This document shows positions 1 to 7,519 of a stretch of 30,991 bases of DNA, piece by piece. Made by a program: the position numbers and the translations under genes. Under the pieces are notes generated by a model that saw only the letters and a program-made list of their open reading frames with translations, was not told where the DNA came from and ran no database searches. The stretch comes from JAUIEH01 sp964483375 (GTDB lineage: Bacteria > Pseudomonadota > Alphaproteobacteria > Caulobacterales > Maricaulaceae): contig CAZABJ010000034.1 in assembly GCA_964483375.1 (NCBI GenBank), positions 1 through 30,991 of the forward strand. The letters run 5' to 3'. Positions within the stretch are counted from its first letter, which is position 1, and each line of letters opens with the position of its first letter.

Positions 1-2600
1 AGGGCGCCAATCTCGCGGAGATGAGCGCGCTGGGCCTGCCGGTGCCGCCGGGCTTCACCATCACCACGCAAGTCTGCGCGGCGTTTTACGAGAACGACCA
101 AAACTATCCCGCAGGTCTGCGCGAACAGGTGGCTGACGCGCTCGGTCATCTCGAAACGCAATCGGACAAGCGCTTTGGCGATCCCGCCAATCCCTTGCTC
201 GTGTCGGTGCGCTCGGGCGCCCGAGCCTCCATGCCGGGCATGATGGACACGGTGCTCAATCTCGGGCTCAACGATGAAACCGCGGAAGGGCTGGGCAAGC
301 TCTCCGGCGACCGTCGTTTCGCGCTCGACAGCTATCGCCGGTTCATCACGATGTACTCCGATGTGGTTCTCGGGGTTCAGCACGACACGTTTGAGAGCCT
401 CCTTGAGGATTACAAGGAGAGCCACGACCTCGTCGCGGACACGGAGCTCAAGGCGGAAGACTGGGAAGCGGTTATCATAGTCTACAAAGACGCCGTCCTG
501 TCAGAACTCGGCCGCCCGTTCCCGACCGATCCCCAAGAGCAGCTCTGGGGGGCCATCGGTGCGGTGTTCAGTTCTTGGATGAACCATCGCGCGGTGACCT
601 TCCGCCGGTTGCATCATATCCCAGACGACTGGGGGACCGCGGTGACGGTGCAATCCATGGTCTTCGGCAATATGGGCGAAACCTCCGCGACGGGGGTGGC
701 GTTCACCCGCGCCCCCTCGACCGGCGAAAAAGCGACCTATGGCGAGTTTCTGGTCAACGCCCAGGGCGTGGACGTGGCCGCGGGCATTCGCACGCCGCAA
801 TCCCTGACCAAAGCGGCTCGCTTGGCGCGCGGCGAGGACGCGGTGTCCATGGAAGAGGCGATGCCGGAGGTGTTCGCCGAACTCTCCCGCGTGTTTGCGC
901 TGCTCGAGGGGCACTATCGCGACATGCAGGATATCGAGTTCACCGTTGAGCGCGGTCGGCTATGGATGCTGCAGACCCGCGGCGGCAAGCGCACGGCCAA
1001 GGCGGGGATGAAGATCGCTTGCGACATGGTGCGCGAGGACCTCATTTCCGAAGACGAGGCGGTGCTGCGCATAGACCCCGCTCAATTAGACCAGCTGCTG
1101 CACCCCACCCTGGACGAGAACGCGCCCCGCACGCTTATCGCGCGCGGGCTGCCGGCCTCGCCTGGCGCGGCGACCGGCGTGGCGGCGTTTTCCTCGGAGG
1201 AAGCTGAGGCGCTGGCGCGGGACGGCCGCAACGCCATCCTCGTGCGCTCGGTCACGACGCCTGAAGATATTCACGGCATGCACGCCGCCAAAGCCATTGT
1301 CACCTCCCAAGGCGGGATGACCAGCCATGCGGCGGTGGTGGCGCGGGGCATGGGCACGCCCTGCGTCTGCGGCGCTGGCGAGGTTCGCATCGACGCGAAA
1401 GCGGGCCGCTTCTCGGTCGCGGGTCACGTGGTGAAGCGCGGGGACGTCATCACCGTGGATGGGGCCAAGGGCGAGGTCTATTTGGGCTCGGTGCCGATGA
1501 TCCAGCCCGAGCTGACCGGCGATTTTTCGACGCTTATGGCGTGGGCCGACAGCGCCCGCCGTCTGAAGGTCCGAACCAACGCGGAGACCCCCGACGACGT
1601 GCGCGCTGCGAAAGAGTTCGGCGCAGAGGGCATTGGGCTGTGTCGCACGGAGCACATGTTTTTCGACGCTGCGCGCATCGCCGTCGTACGCGAGATGATC
1701 CTGGCCGACGACAAAGCCGGCCGCGATCGCGCTTTGGCGAAGCTTCTCCCCGCGCAGCGGGCTGACTTCGAAGCGATCTTCGAGATCATGGAAGATCGGC
1801 CTTGCACCATTCGGCTGCTCGACCCGCCGCTGCACGAGTTTCTGCCGCATTCCGCCGAGGACGTGACGGCGGTCGCCGAAGCGACGGGCCTGTCTCCTGA
1901 GGCTTTGATGGCGCGGGCGAGCGAGCTCGCTGAGACCAATCCGATGCTGGGGCATCGCGGTTGCCGCCTCGCCATCACCTATCCCGAAATCTACGAAATG
2001 CAGGCGCGCGCGATCTTCGAAGCCGCCATTGCGGTGGAGCGCCGAACAGGGGTGCGGCCGACCGTCGAGATCATGATTCCGCTGGTGGCGATCGCTGGAG
2101 AGTTGAAGCTTTTGCGGGAGCGGGTGGAGGCCGTCGCCGCCGCTGTCGCTCAGGAGACCAGCGCCGTGCCGGACTATCTCGTCGGGACGATGATCGAATT
2201 GCCACGCGCCGCGGTGCGTGCGGACGAAATCGCCGAGCACGCCGATTTCTTCTCCTTCGGCACCAACGATCTCACCCAAACGACCTTCGGTCTGAGCCGG
2301 GACGACACGGCGCGCTTCATGGGCGCCTATGTCGCCGCAGGGTTGCTCGACAAGGATCCCTTCATGACGCTCGACCAGTCAGGCGTCGGCGATTTGATCC
2401 GGATGGGCGTCGCCAGAGGGCGCGCGATGAAGCCGGATTTGAAGCTCGGGATCTGTGGCGAGCATGGCGGCGACCCATCGTCTATTGACTTTTGCGACGA
2501 AACAGGACTCGACTATATCTCTTGTTCGCCGTATAGAGTGCCGATCGCGCGTGTCGCGGCGGCACAGGCTGCGTTGCGTTCACGCAACGCACGTGGGTGA
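1..2600 (+). CDS. ppdK: Pyruvate, phosphate dikinase (5' end outside window)
   Basis: Interconverts pyruvate, ATP and phosphate with PEP, AMP and pyrophosphate in the cytosol. The reading frame is already open at base 3 (GANLAEM, the classic nucleotide-binding start), so the true start lies upstream; the ATG at 21 is internal. Counting from that ATG, the phosphorylated histidine is His436 in GGMTSHAAVVARG and the catalytic cysteine is Cys812 in GICGEHGGDPSS. Both are offset by 19 from the His455 and Cys831 of the well-studied clostridial enzyme, so about 19 residues are missing. Order: ATP-grasp domain (about 1-340), swivelling His domain (about 370-500), PEP/pyruvate TIM barrel (about 510-855). 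The GGDPSS motif separates it from PEP synthase. It ends with TGA; the next gene on the strand is about 290 bp away. Confidence 0.97.
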   Translation, partial: GANLAEMSALGLPVPPGFTITTQVCAAFYENDQNYPAGLREQVADALGHLETQSDKRFGDPANPLLVSVRSGARASMPGMMDTVLNLGLNDETAEGLGKLSGDRRFALDSYRRFITMYSDVVLGVQHDTFESLLEDYKESHDLVADTELKAEDWEAVIIVYKDAVLSELGRPFPTDPQEQLWGAIGAVFSSWMNHRAVTFRRLHHIPDDWGTAVTVQSMVFGNMGETSATGVAFTRAPSTGEKATYGEFLVNAQGVDVAAGIRTPQSLTKAARLARGEDAVSMEEAMPEVFAELSRVFALLEGHYRDMQDIEFTVERGRLWMLQTRGGKRTAKAGMKIACDMVREDLISEDEAVLRIDPAQLDQLLHPTLDENAPRTLIARGLPASPGAATGVAAFSSEEAEALARDGRNAILVRSVTTPEDIHGMHAAKAIVTSQGGMTSHAAVVARGMGTPCVCGAGEVRIDAKAGRFSVAGHVVKRGDVITVDGAKGEVYLGSVPMIQPELTGDFSTLMAWADSARRLKVRTNAETPDDVRAAKEFGAEGIGLCRTEHMFFDAARIAVVREMILADDKAGRDRALAKLLPAQRADFEAIFEIMEDRPCTIRLLDPPLHEFLPHSAEDVTAVAEATGLSPEALMARASELAETNPMLGHRGCRLAITYPEIYEMQARAIFEAAIAVERRTGVRPTVEIMIPLVAIAGELKLLRERVEAVAAAVAQETSAVPDYLVGTMIELPRAAVRADEIAEHADFFSFGTNDLTQTTFGLSRDDTARFMGAYVAAGLLDKDPFMTLDQSGVGDLIRMGVARGRAMKPDLKLGICGEHGGDPSSIDFCDETGLDYISCSPYRVPIARVAAAQAALRSRNARG

Positions 2601-2815
2601 GAAACTCCCGCGTCCTAGAACGGATGCGTCCCCAAAACGGATGATCCGCACCTAACCGAGCGCCGCCGCTGGGGGAACGCGCAAGCGTCGCCGCGTCATG
2701 GCGTTTGCCGGTTCGCGCAGCGGGTGCATGCGGACCGAAGGGGGGAGTGGAACAATGCTAGCGGTTCTGCGACTCGTCGCCGGAGCGCATGTCGCCGCCG
2801 CTTTTTTGTGGGCGG

Positions 2816-2830
2816 TTAATGCTTCGTTAA
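2816..2830 (+). promoter_or_regulatory. CtrA-like box TTAA-N7-TTAA
   Basis: The sequence is TTAA, seven bases (TGCTTCG), then TTAA followed by AC. This fits the TTAA-N7-TTAA core bound by the alphaproteobacterial cell-cycle regulator CtrA; the full consensus ends TTAAC, here TTAAAC. It lies in an AT-richer patch of a GC-rich region, 63 bp upstream of the ATG chosen for the cell wall hydrolase. CtrA binding is inferred from the motif only. Confidence 0.6.
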
Positions 2831-2832
2831 AC

Positions 2833-2837
2833 GAATC
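2833..2837. promoter_or_regulatory. GANTC (CcrM-type) methylation site beside the CtrA-like box
   Basis: GAATC lies two bases after the second CtrA half-site. GANTC is the target of the cell-cycle methyltransferase CcrM in Alphaproteobacteria. A single site is weak evidence; its position inside the proposed promoter is what makes it notable. Confidence 0.4.
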
Positions 2838-2892
2838 AGCTTCAATAGTGGCGACGCTGAGGAGTGCGTCAGCCAAATTGAGGCCGTCCCAT

Positions 2893-3663
2893 ATGGTCAA
2901 GGTGTTCTCTGACGCTCAAGCGCGCCGTACGGCGATGAACGTCGCGTGCGGTTTGAGCGCGATGGTCGTTGTCGTCATCGCCGCGCCCGTGTTGGAACTG
3001 CAGACCGAATCCCAAGGCGCTCGGAATGAGTGGCGGCTGCGCGCTCATGCATTCCTCGAAGCTTACGACCCTGACGACGGGGTGGCCGCGGATTATCGGT
3101 TCGGCGCGCTCGCCGCGCGGCGCACCGGCGATGCGACGGTGTCCGATCGCGACGCCTGGGCGCCGTTCCAGACCTTCACGCCGGTCCACTTCGAAAACGC
3201 CGACCGGCTGCGGCGCGACCACCATTGCCTCGCCACGGCGGTGTTCTACGAAGCGCGCAATGAATCGCTTCTCGGTCAGCTCGCAGTCGCCGAGGTGGTG
3301 CTCAATCGGGTCAGCCATCGGCTCTATCCCAACAATGTGTGCGGCGTCGTCTACGAAGGAACGGACCGTTCGACCGGTTTGTCCATCTACGGCACGAATA
3401 TGAGCTGCCAGTTCAGCTTCACCTGCGACGGATCGGAACGTCGGCGGCCCGCGAGCGGACGGACGTGGGAGACCGCGCAGCGCGTCGCCGCTCACGCGCT
3501 GATGGGCTTTTCGGAATCCGTCACCGAGGACGCCACGCACTATCACGCGGACTACGTGTCTCCCTATTGGGCGCCGCGGCTTGAGCATACGCGCACCATC
3601 GGCACGCATATCTTCTATCGTTTCCCCACCAGCCAAGAGCCCCGCGGCCGTCGCGGCGCATAA
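2893..3663 (+). CDS. SleB-type cell wall hydrolase, membrane-anchored
   Basis: Probable peptidoglycan hydrolase of the Hydrolase_2/SleB family (256 aa), acting in the periplasm. The N-terminus has one hydrophobic segment (about residues 15-34, NVACGLSAMVVVVIAAPVL), which is a signal anchor. The family domain occupies about residues 105-245: CLATAVFYEARNE, with the conserved Glu of YEARNE, then AVAEVVLNRV and the CQFSFTCDG block. I chose the ATG at 2893 because GAGG lies 9 bases upstream and the CtrA-like box falls outside the gene. The frame is open from 2698, and an ATG at 2755 with a purine-rich leader is the alternative; it would put the box inside the coding region. The box suggests cell-cycle-timed expression. 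It converges with nadC across 27 bases. Confidence 0.87.
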   Translation: MVKVFSDAQARRTAMNVACGLSAMVVVVIAAPVLELQTESQGARNEWRLRAHAFLEAYDPDDGVAADYRFGALAARRTGDATVSDRDAWAPFQTFTPVHFENADRLRRDHHCLATAVFYEARNESLLGQLAVAEVVLNRVSHRLYPNNVCGVVYEGTDRSTGLSIYGTNMSCQFSFTCDGSERRRPASGRTWETAQRVAAHALMGFSESVTEDATHYHADYVSPYWAPRLEHTRTIGTHIFYRFPTSQEPRGRRGA

Positions 3664-3668
3664 GCCGC

Positions 3669-3690
3669 CCCGGTCGCGCGCGCGGCCGGG
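3669..3690. terminator. GC-rich hairpin between two convergent stop codons
   Basis: An 8-bp stem (3669-3676 with 3683-3690, one G-T wobble) with a 6-base CGCGCG loop almost fills the 27-base space between the hydrolase stop and the nadC stop. It could work on both strands. There is no T-tract, so intrinsic termination is uncertain. Confidence 0.4.
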
Positions 3691-4566
3691 TCAGTCCACG
3701 GCGATGTCGAGCCCCACATCGAGGGCGGGCGCGGAGTGGGTGAGCGCGCCCACCGAAATTACGTCGACCCCCGTCTCAGCAATGGCGCGCACGGTCTCCA
3801 GCGTAACCCCGCCCGAGGCCTCGACCGTGCAGCGTCCGCCGACCAAGCGGACGGCTTCAGCGATGTCATCCACGGAGAAGTTGTCGACCAGGATGACGTC
3901 GGGGGTGTAGCGCAGCGCGATTTCCAGCTGTTCCAGCGTATCAACTTCAACCGAAACATGGGCCATGTGCCCCGCGCGCGCGCGAACGGCCATCAGGGCT
4001 GCGTCCACCCCGCCTGCAATGGCGATGTGGTTGTCTTTCACCAAAATTGCGTCGTCCAAGCCGAAGCGGTGGGGGGACCCGCCGCCGGCGCGAATGGCGT
4101 GTTTTTCAAGGGCGCGCAGGCCTGGGGTCGTCTTCCGCGTGCCCGCGATCCGCGCCAAGGCGCCGTCGACGGCCTCCACATAGGCTTTCGTCAGCGTCGC
4201 GATCCCCGACAATCGGCCAAGCAGGTTGAGCGCCACGCGTTCGGCGCCAAGCAGGCTCACCGCGGGGCCTTCAACTTCCGCGATGGCGTCCAACTCGGCG
4301 ATATCCGCGCCGTCCGGAGCGAACACCTGGACTGTGACGGCTGGGTCGAGACGAATGAAAGCGGCGGCGGCGGCGTCCATCCCCGCCACCCTGCCGCGCA
4401 CTCGGCTGCGGATGACGGCCTTGGCGCGCGCGTCGGCGGGAAGCGCTGCTTGGCTGGTGGCGTCGCCGATCTCGCCCAAATCCTCGGCGAGCGCCCGGTC
4501 GATCAGGGCGTTGACGACATGGGCGGGCAAGGGGGTGAGGTCGACCGCGGGCGTTCGAGGCGTCAT
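3691..4566 (-). CDS. nadC: Nicotinate-nucleotide pyrophosphorylase (carboxylating)
   Basis: Converts quinolinate and phosphoribosyl pyrophosphate to nicotinate mononucleotide, CO2 and pyrophosphate, the third step of de novo NAD synthesis. It has 291 aa, the usual length. Visible family motifs are the N-terminal ALAEDLGEIGDATS block, GTRKTTPGLRALEKHAI and GGGSPHRFGLDDAILVKDNH (substrate-binding Arg, His and Lys), VEVDTLEQ, and the C-terminal barrel strands VILVDNF, VEASGGV and ISVGALTHS. The start ATG overlaps the nadB stop by four bases (ATGA), so the two are translationally coupled. It is the last gene of the nad block, followed by a hairpin. Confidence 0.97.
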   Translation of the reverse strand: MTPRTPAVDLTPLPAHVVNALIDRALAEDLGEIGDATSQAALPADARAKAVIRSRVRGRVAGMDAAAAAFIRLDPAVTVQVFAPDGADIAELDAIAEVEGPAVSLLGAERVALNLLGRLSGIATLTKAYVEAVDGALARIAGTRKTTPGLRALEKHAIRAGGGSPHRFGLDDAILVKDNHIAIAGGVDAALMAVRARAGHMAHVSVEVDTLEQLEIALRYTPDVILVDNFSVDDIAEAVRLVGGRCTVEASGGVTLETVRAIAETGVDVISVGALTHSAPALDVGLDIAVD

Positions 4567-6116
4567 TGGGCGGGTTCGCGCTCCTGTTCCAGCGGCCCGT
4601 CGCCGAGCAAAAGGGGGCGGTCCAGGGACCGCCGGGATCGATGGGCGGGGTCCCGCGATTCCGGAAAGTCCGTGCGGTAGTGGGCGCCGCGGCTTTCCTC
4701 TCGCGCAAGTGCCGACTGAGCGATCAGACGGGCGGCGAGAAGCGCGTTCGCTTCCCCCGCCTGCTCGATGAGCCCGTCGATGTCGCCCAAGAGCCGCGCG
4801 AGGCCGTCGGCGTCTCGTTCAACCCCGCACCAGCGGGACATGCCGGCGCGCAATTGCGCGCGAACCGCCTCACTTAGTCTGGGCGGCGGCTGGGGCGTGA
4901 TCACGGCGCTGGGGGCGGCGGGGGTCATGTTCTTCAGCCTGGCGGCCGCGCGGTCAGCGACCACCACCGCCTCCAGCAGAGAATTGGAGGCGAGGCGATT
5001 GGCGCCATGCGCACCGGTTGAGGCGCACTCCCCAATGGCGGAAAGGCCGTCCACGCTGGTCCGGCCTTCGGTGTCGGCGGCGACGCCGCCCATGTGATAA
5101 TGCGCGGCGGGCGCAATGGGGATGAGGTCGCGCCGAGGGTCCAGCTCCGCTTTCCGACAAGCCGCGAAAACCGTCGGAAAACGCTGGGGGAACGCCTCTC
5201 CCGCCACGTCGCGCGCATCCAGAAACGCGCCTTGGCCGGATTGAACCGCGCGATGAACCGCGCGGGCCACCTGGTCACGCGGCGCCAGGTCGTCGGAGAG
5301 CAAATACGTCCCCGAGCCGTCCCGCAATCGTGCGCCTTCCCCGCGCAGCGCTTCGGTGGCGAGCGGCGCGGGATCGCGCCCTATGTCGAGCGCGGTGGGG
5401 TGAAACTGCATGAACTCCGCATCGGCTATCGCCGCGCCGACTTTGGCGGCCATGGCGAGCGCCGCGCCCACCGCGCCCGGGGGATTGGTGGTGACGGCGT
5501 AGAGGCCGCCCGCGCCGCCAAGCGCCAACGCGGTTTCACCCGCCTCCAACGACACGAGCCGTCCGTCGGCATTGCGACACAGCGCGCCCGCCACACGCCC
5601 GGTCTCGTCACGCGACATGGCGATCGCGATGAGACCCGGACTTATCGTCACGCTTTCGCACGCCTCAGCGGCTTCATTCACGGCGCGTAGGATGGCGGCG
5701 CCGGCCTGGTCGCCGGTCACCCGCGCCACGCGGGGGCGCGAATGCGCCGCCTCTAGCCCCAGCGCGTAGCCGCCTGCGGCGGTGCGGTCGAAGGGGGCGC
5801 CAAGATCGGCGAGAGCCTCAACGGCGGCCGGGCCGCCTTCGCAAATCGTCCGAACCGCATCGACGTCGCAAAGCCCTGCGCCGGCCTTGAGCGTGTCCGC
5901 GCAATGGGCCTCGATGCTGTCGCCGGCCCCAAGCGCCGCGGCCATCCCGCCCTGCGCCCAGGCGCTGGACGCCGCCCCGCCGGGCAGGCGAGGGGCGATG
6001 ACCATGGCCGGACGCGGCGCGAGCTTGAGCGCCAAATAGAGCCCTGCGAGCCCGGCGCCGATGACGAGCACGGTGTCCGAACCCAACGTCCAGGCTTCCG
6101 ACGCGGTTTGGCTCAT
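4563..6116 (-). CDS. nadB: L-aspartate oxidase
   Basis: FAD-dependent oxidation of L-aspartate to iminoaspartate, the first step of de novo NAD synthesis and the substrate supply for NadA. It has 517 aa, close to the usual 520-540. The N-terminal dinucleotide fold is VLVIGAGLAGLYLAL. Also visible are GGAASSAWAQGGMAAAL, the flavoprotein motif FMQFHPTALD, and GGVAADTEGRTSVDGLSAIGE with HGANRLASNSLLE near the C-terminal third. These separate it from succinate dehydrogenase SdhA mainly by length and context. Only seven bases separate its ATG from the stop of the preceding secreted-protein gene, and no strong ribosome site is visible, so it probably depends on translation from upstream. Confidence 0.96.
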   Translation of the reverse strand: MSQTASEAWTLGSDTVLVIGAGLAGLYLALKLAPRPAMVIAPRLPGGAASSAWAQGGMAAALGAGDSIEAHCADTLKAGAGLCDVDAVRTICEGGPAAVEALADLGAPFDRTAAGGYALGLEAAHSRPRVARVTGDQAGAAILRAVNEAAEACESVTISPGLIAIAMSRDETGRVAGALCRNADGRLVSLEAGETALALGGAGGLYAVTTNPPGAVGAALAMAAKVGAAIADAEFMQFHPTALDIGRDPAPLATEALRGEGARLRDGSGTYLLSDDLAPRDQVARAVHRAVQSGQGAFLDARDVAGEAFPQRFPTVFAACRKAELDPRRDLIPIAPAAHYHMGGVAADTEGRTSVDGLSAIGECASTGAHGANRLASNSLLEAVVVADRAAARLKNMTPAAPSAVITPQPPPRLSEAVRAQLRAGMSRWCGVERDADGLARLLGDIDGLIEQAGEANALLAARLIAQSALAREESRGAHYRTDFPESRDPAHRSRRSLDRPLLLGDGPLEQEREPAQ

Positions 6117-6123
6117 AGACGCG

Positions 6124-6576
6124 TCATGAAATCGGGCCGACGCCGCGGAAGAAGGTCGCGGGCGTGACCACCGCGGAGACCAAGTCTCCGTTCATCCGAA
6201 TGGGGCTTTCGATGATGAGAGAGAAATTGTCCGGCAGATAATTGCCCGTGTTGGGCTCCACATGGAGCACTTCGCTCGTGATCAACAAAGCGCCGGCGTC
6301 CTGTTCGGCGACGCAGGATTGTGTGGCGGTGAAGAACCCAAGCGCAGGACAGTTTTCTTTGGCCACCATTGAGCAATCGAAGACATTGGGGTCCGCCGTC
6401 GGCGTCAAGCGCACGTCGCCGGTCATCCGGCATCCGAAATTGTAGGGCTCGGTGGTGCGAAAGCTCCAATCGCCCGAAACGTCGATGTCCTCGCCCGAGG
6501 GCGGTGTGGTTTGCGCGCTGGCCGATGTCGCGGCGAGCGCGGCGGCGGCGGCGGCATAGACGAAGCTGCGGCGCAT
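6124..6576 (-). CDS. Secreted four-cysteine protein, copy C of a tandem triplet
   Basis: Not assigned to a named family. It has 150 aa: a signal peptide (MRRSFVYAAAAAALAATSASA, cleavage likely before QT) and a mature part of about 128 residues. It shares with the next two upstream genes a G-x-W-x-F start, four cysteines in the same order (FGC, FDC, ENC, QSC), an A-x-QD motif, Y-x-PD-x-F-x-L-x-I, and a C-terminal PATFFR block. The cysteines suggest two periplasmic disulfides. The ATG at 6576 is chosen because GGAGAAG precedes it and the signal peptide begins there; a longer frame reaches 6627. It lies 34 bases after copy B and 7 bases before nadB, so it should be in the nad transcript. Confidence 0.85.
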   Translation of the reverse strand: MRRSFVYAAAAAALAATSASAQTTPPSGEDIDVSGDWSFRTTEPYNFGCRMTGDVRLTPTADPNVFDCSMVAKENCPALGFFTATQSCVAEQDAGALLITSEVLHVEPNTGNYLPDNFSLIIESPIRMNGDLVSAVVTPATFFRGVGPIS

Positions 6577-6610
6577 GGGGCTTCTCCAGGGACGGTGAAC
6601 GTGAGTGAGC

Positions 6611-7060
6611 TTAGGATATGCCGCCATGACGGCGGAAAAAGGTCACGGGCGCATCGACGATGCTCTCAAGCATGCCGTCCATTTGGCTGGCGTCTTGGAT
6701 GGTGAGGATGAAATTGTCGGGGTAGTAGGCGCGGCTCGCCGGTTCAACGCTTTCGATCGTCGACAGGATGAGCAGTTGATCGCCGTCCTGGCTTGCGGTG
6801 CAGCTCTGGCGCGAATGGATGACCCGCCCCGAGAGGCAGCGTTGTTCGGCTTTGATTTCACAGATATAGCCGCCGCCAGGAGCGCGCCTGATTTCGGCGT
6901 CGCCGGTGATATGGCAATCGCCGCTGTGAAACGGAGCGGTGGTTGAGAAGCCCCAATCGCCGCTGATATCGACCGCGCGCATGGCGGTGCGGGCGTCCTG
7001 AGCCTGTGCGGGAAGGGCGATAAGGCCGAAAAGGCAAGCGGCGAGCACGGTGCGGGGCAT
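6611..7060 (-). CDS. Secreted four-cysteine protein, copy B of a tandem triplet
   Basis: Paralog of its two neighbours, 149 aa, function unknown. The signal peptide is MPRTVLAACLFGLIALPAQA, followed by QDAR. The mature part repeats the shared pattern: ISGDWGF, then cysteines in GDCHITG, YICEIK, QRC and QSCTASQD, then YYPDNFILTIQ, M-x-G and PVTFFRRHGGIS at the C-terminus. The ATG at 7060 has GAGAG seven bases upstream; a TTG at 7078 would add six residues. Divergence from the other two copies is substantial (mainly motif residues are kept), so the triplication is old rather than recent. Regulation is expected to follow the nadA promoter. Confidence 0.85.
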   Translation of the reverse strand: MPRTVLAACLFGLIALPAQAQDARTAMRAVDISGDWGFSTTAPFHSGDCHITGDAEIRRAPGGGYICEIKAEQRCLSGRVIHSRQSCTASQDGDQLLILSTIESVEPASRAYYPDNFILTIQDASQMDGMLESIVDAPVTFFRRHGGIS

Positions 7061-7090
7061 CAGAAAGCTCTCAAACAAAACCAGCCGCGG

Positions 7091-7519
7091 TCATGACACG
7101 ATGCCGAGACGGCGAAAAAACGTCGCTGGCGCGATGACGTCGGCGAACGTCAGCTCTCCCTCCATGCGGGTGGCGCTCATAATGGTCAGGTCAAAATCGT
7201 CGGGAAAGTAGACCGCGTCGGGCGGGTTCACCGATAGGAGCGTCGAGATGATGACGAGCGCAGTGTCGTCCTGTTCGGCTTCGCAGGTTTGCTCTGTGTC
7301 GATGACGCGGCCGTCCGCGCAGCTTTCCTTGACCTGCATCGCGCAGTCGAAGCGACCCTCCCCGCGCGGGGTGAGGTGAAGCGTGCCGATGAGGCGGCAG
7401 GACTGGCTGTGATATGGCCCAGCTTCGAAGTCCCACAGCCCGGCGATGTTCGGATCGGCCCAACTCGGCGAGGCGCTCCAAAGCGCCATCGCCAGCCCCG
7501 CGATTACGCGCGCCGCCAC
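7091..7519 (-). CDS. Secreted four-cysteine protein, copy A of a tandem triplet
   Basis: First of three paralogs after nadA, 142 aa, function unknown. It starts at GTG, and that GTG overlaps the nadA stop (TAGTG), so translation is coupled to NadA. The signal peptide is MAARVIAGLAMALWSASPSWA, followed by DPN. The mature domain has IAGLWDF, cysteines in QSCRLIG, FDCAMQ, ESC and QTCEAEQD, YFPDDFDLTI, MEGEL and APATFFRRLGIVS. The GxW near the start and a conserved Arg near the end resemble small lipocalin-like barrels, but that fold is a guess. The absence of a lipobox suggests a soluble periplasmic or secreted protein. Confidence 0.86.
   Translation of the reverse strand: MAARVIAGLAMALWSASPSWADPNIAGLWDFEAGPYHSQSCRLIGTLHLTPRGEGRFDCAMQVKESCADGRVIDTEQTCEAEQDDTALVIISTLLSVNPPDAVYFPDDFDLTIMSATRMEGELTFADVIAPATFFRRLGIVS

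Noticed and set aside
1086..2279. 397-aa open frame on the minus strand opposite ppdK
   Set aside because: Antisense to conserved PPDK sequence with composition typical of a shadow frame.
2601..2892. Possible small gene or RNA between ppdK and the cell wall hydrolase
   Set aside because: Apart from the CtrA-like box, the GANTC site and a short direct repeat (AACGGATG, twice near 2618-2642) I see no convincing coding or RNA structure.
3736..4680. 314-aa plus-strand frame opposite nadC
   Set aside because: Overlaps the well-supported nadC and the end of nadB; no domain and biased composition.
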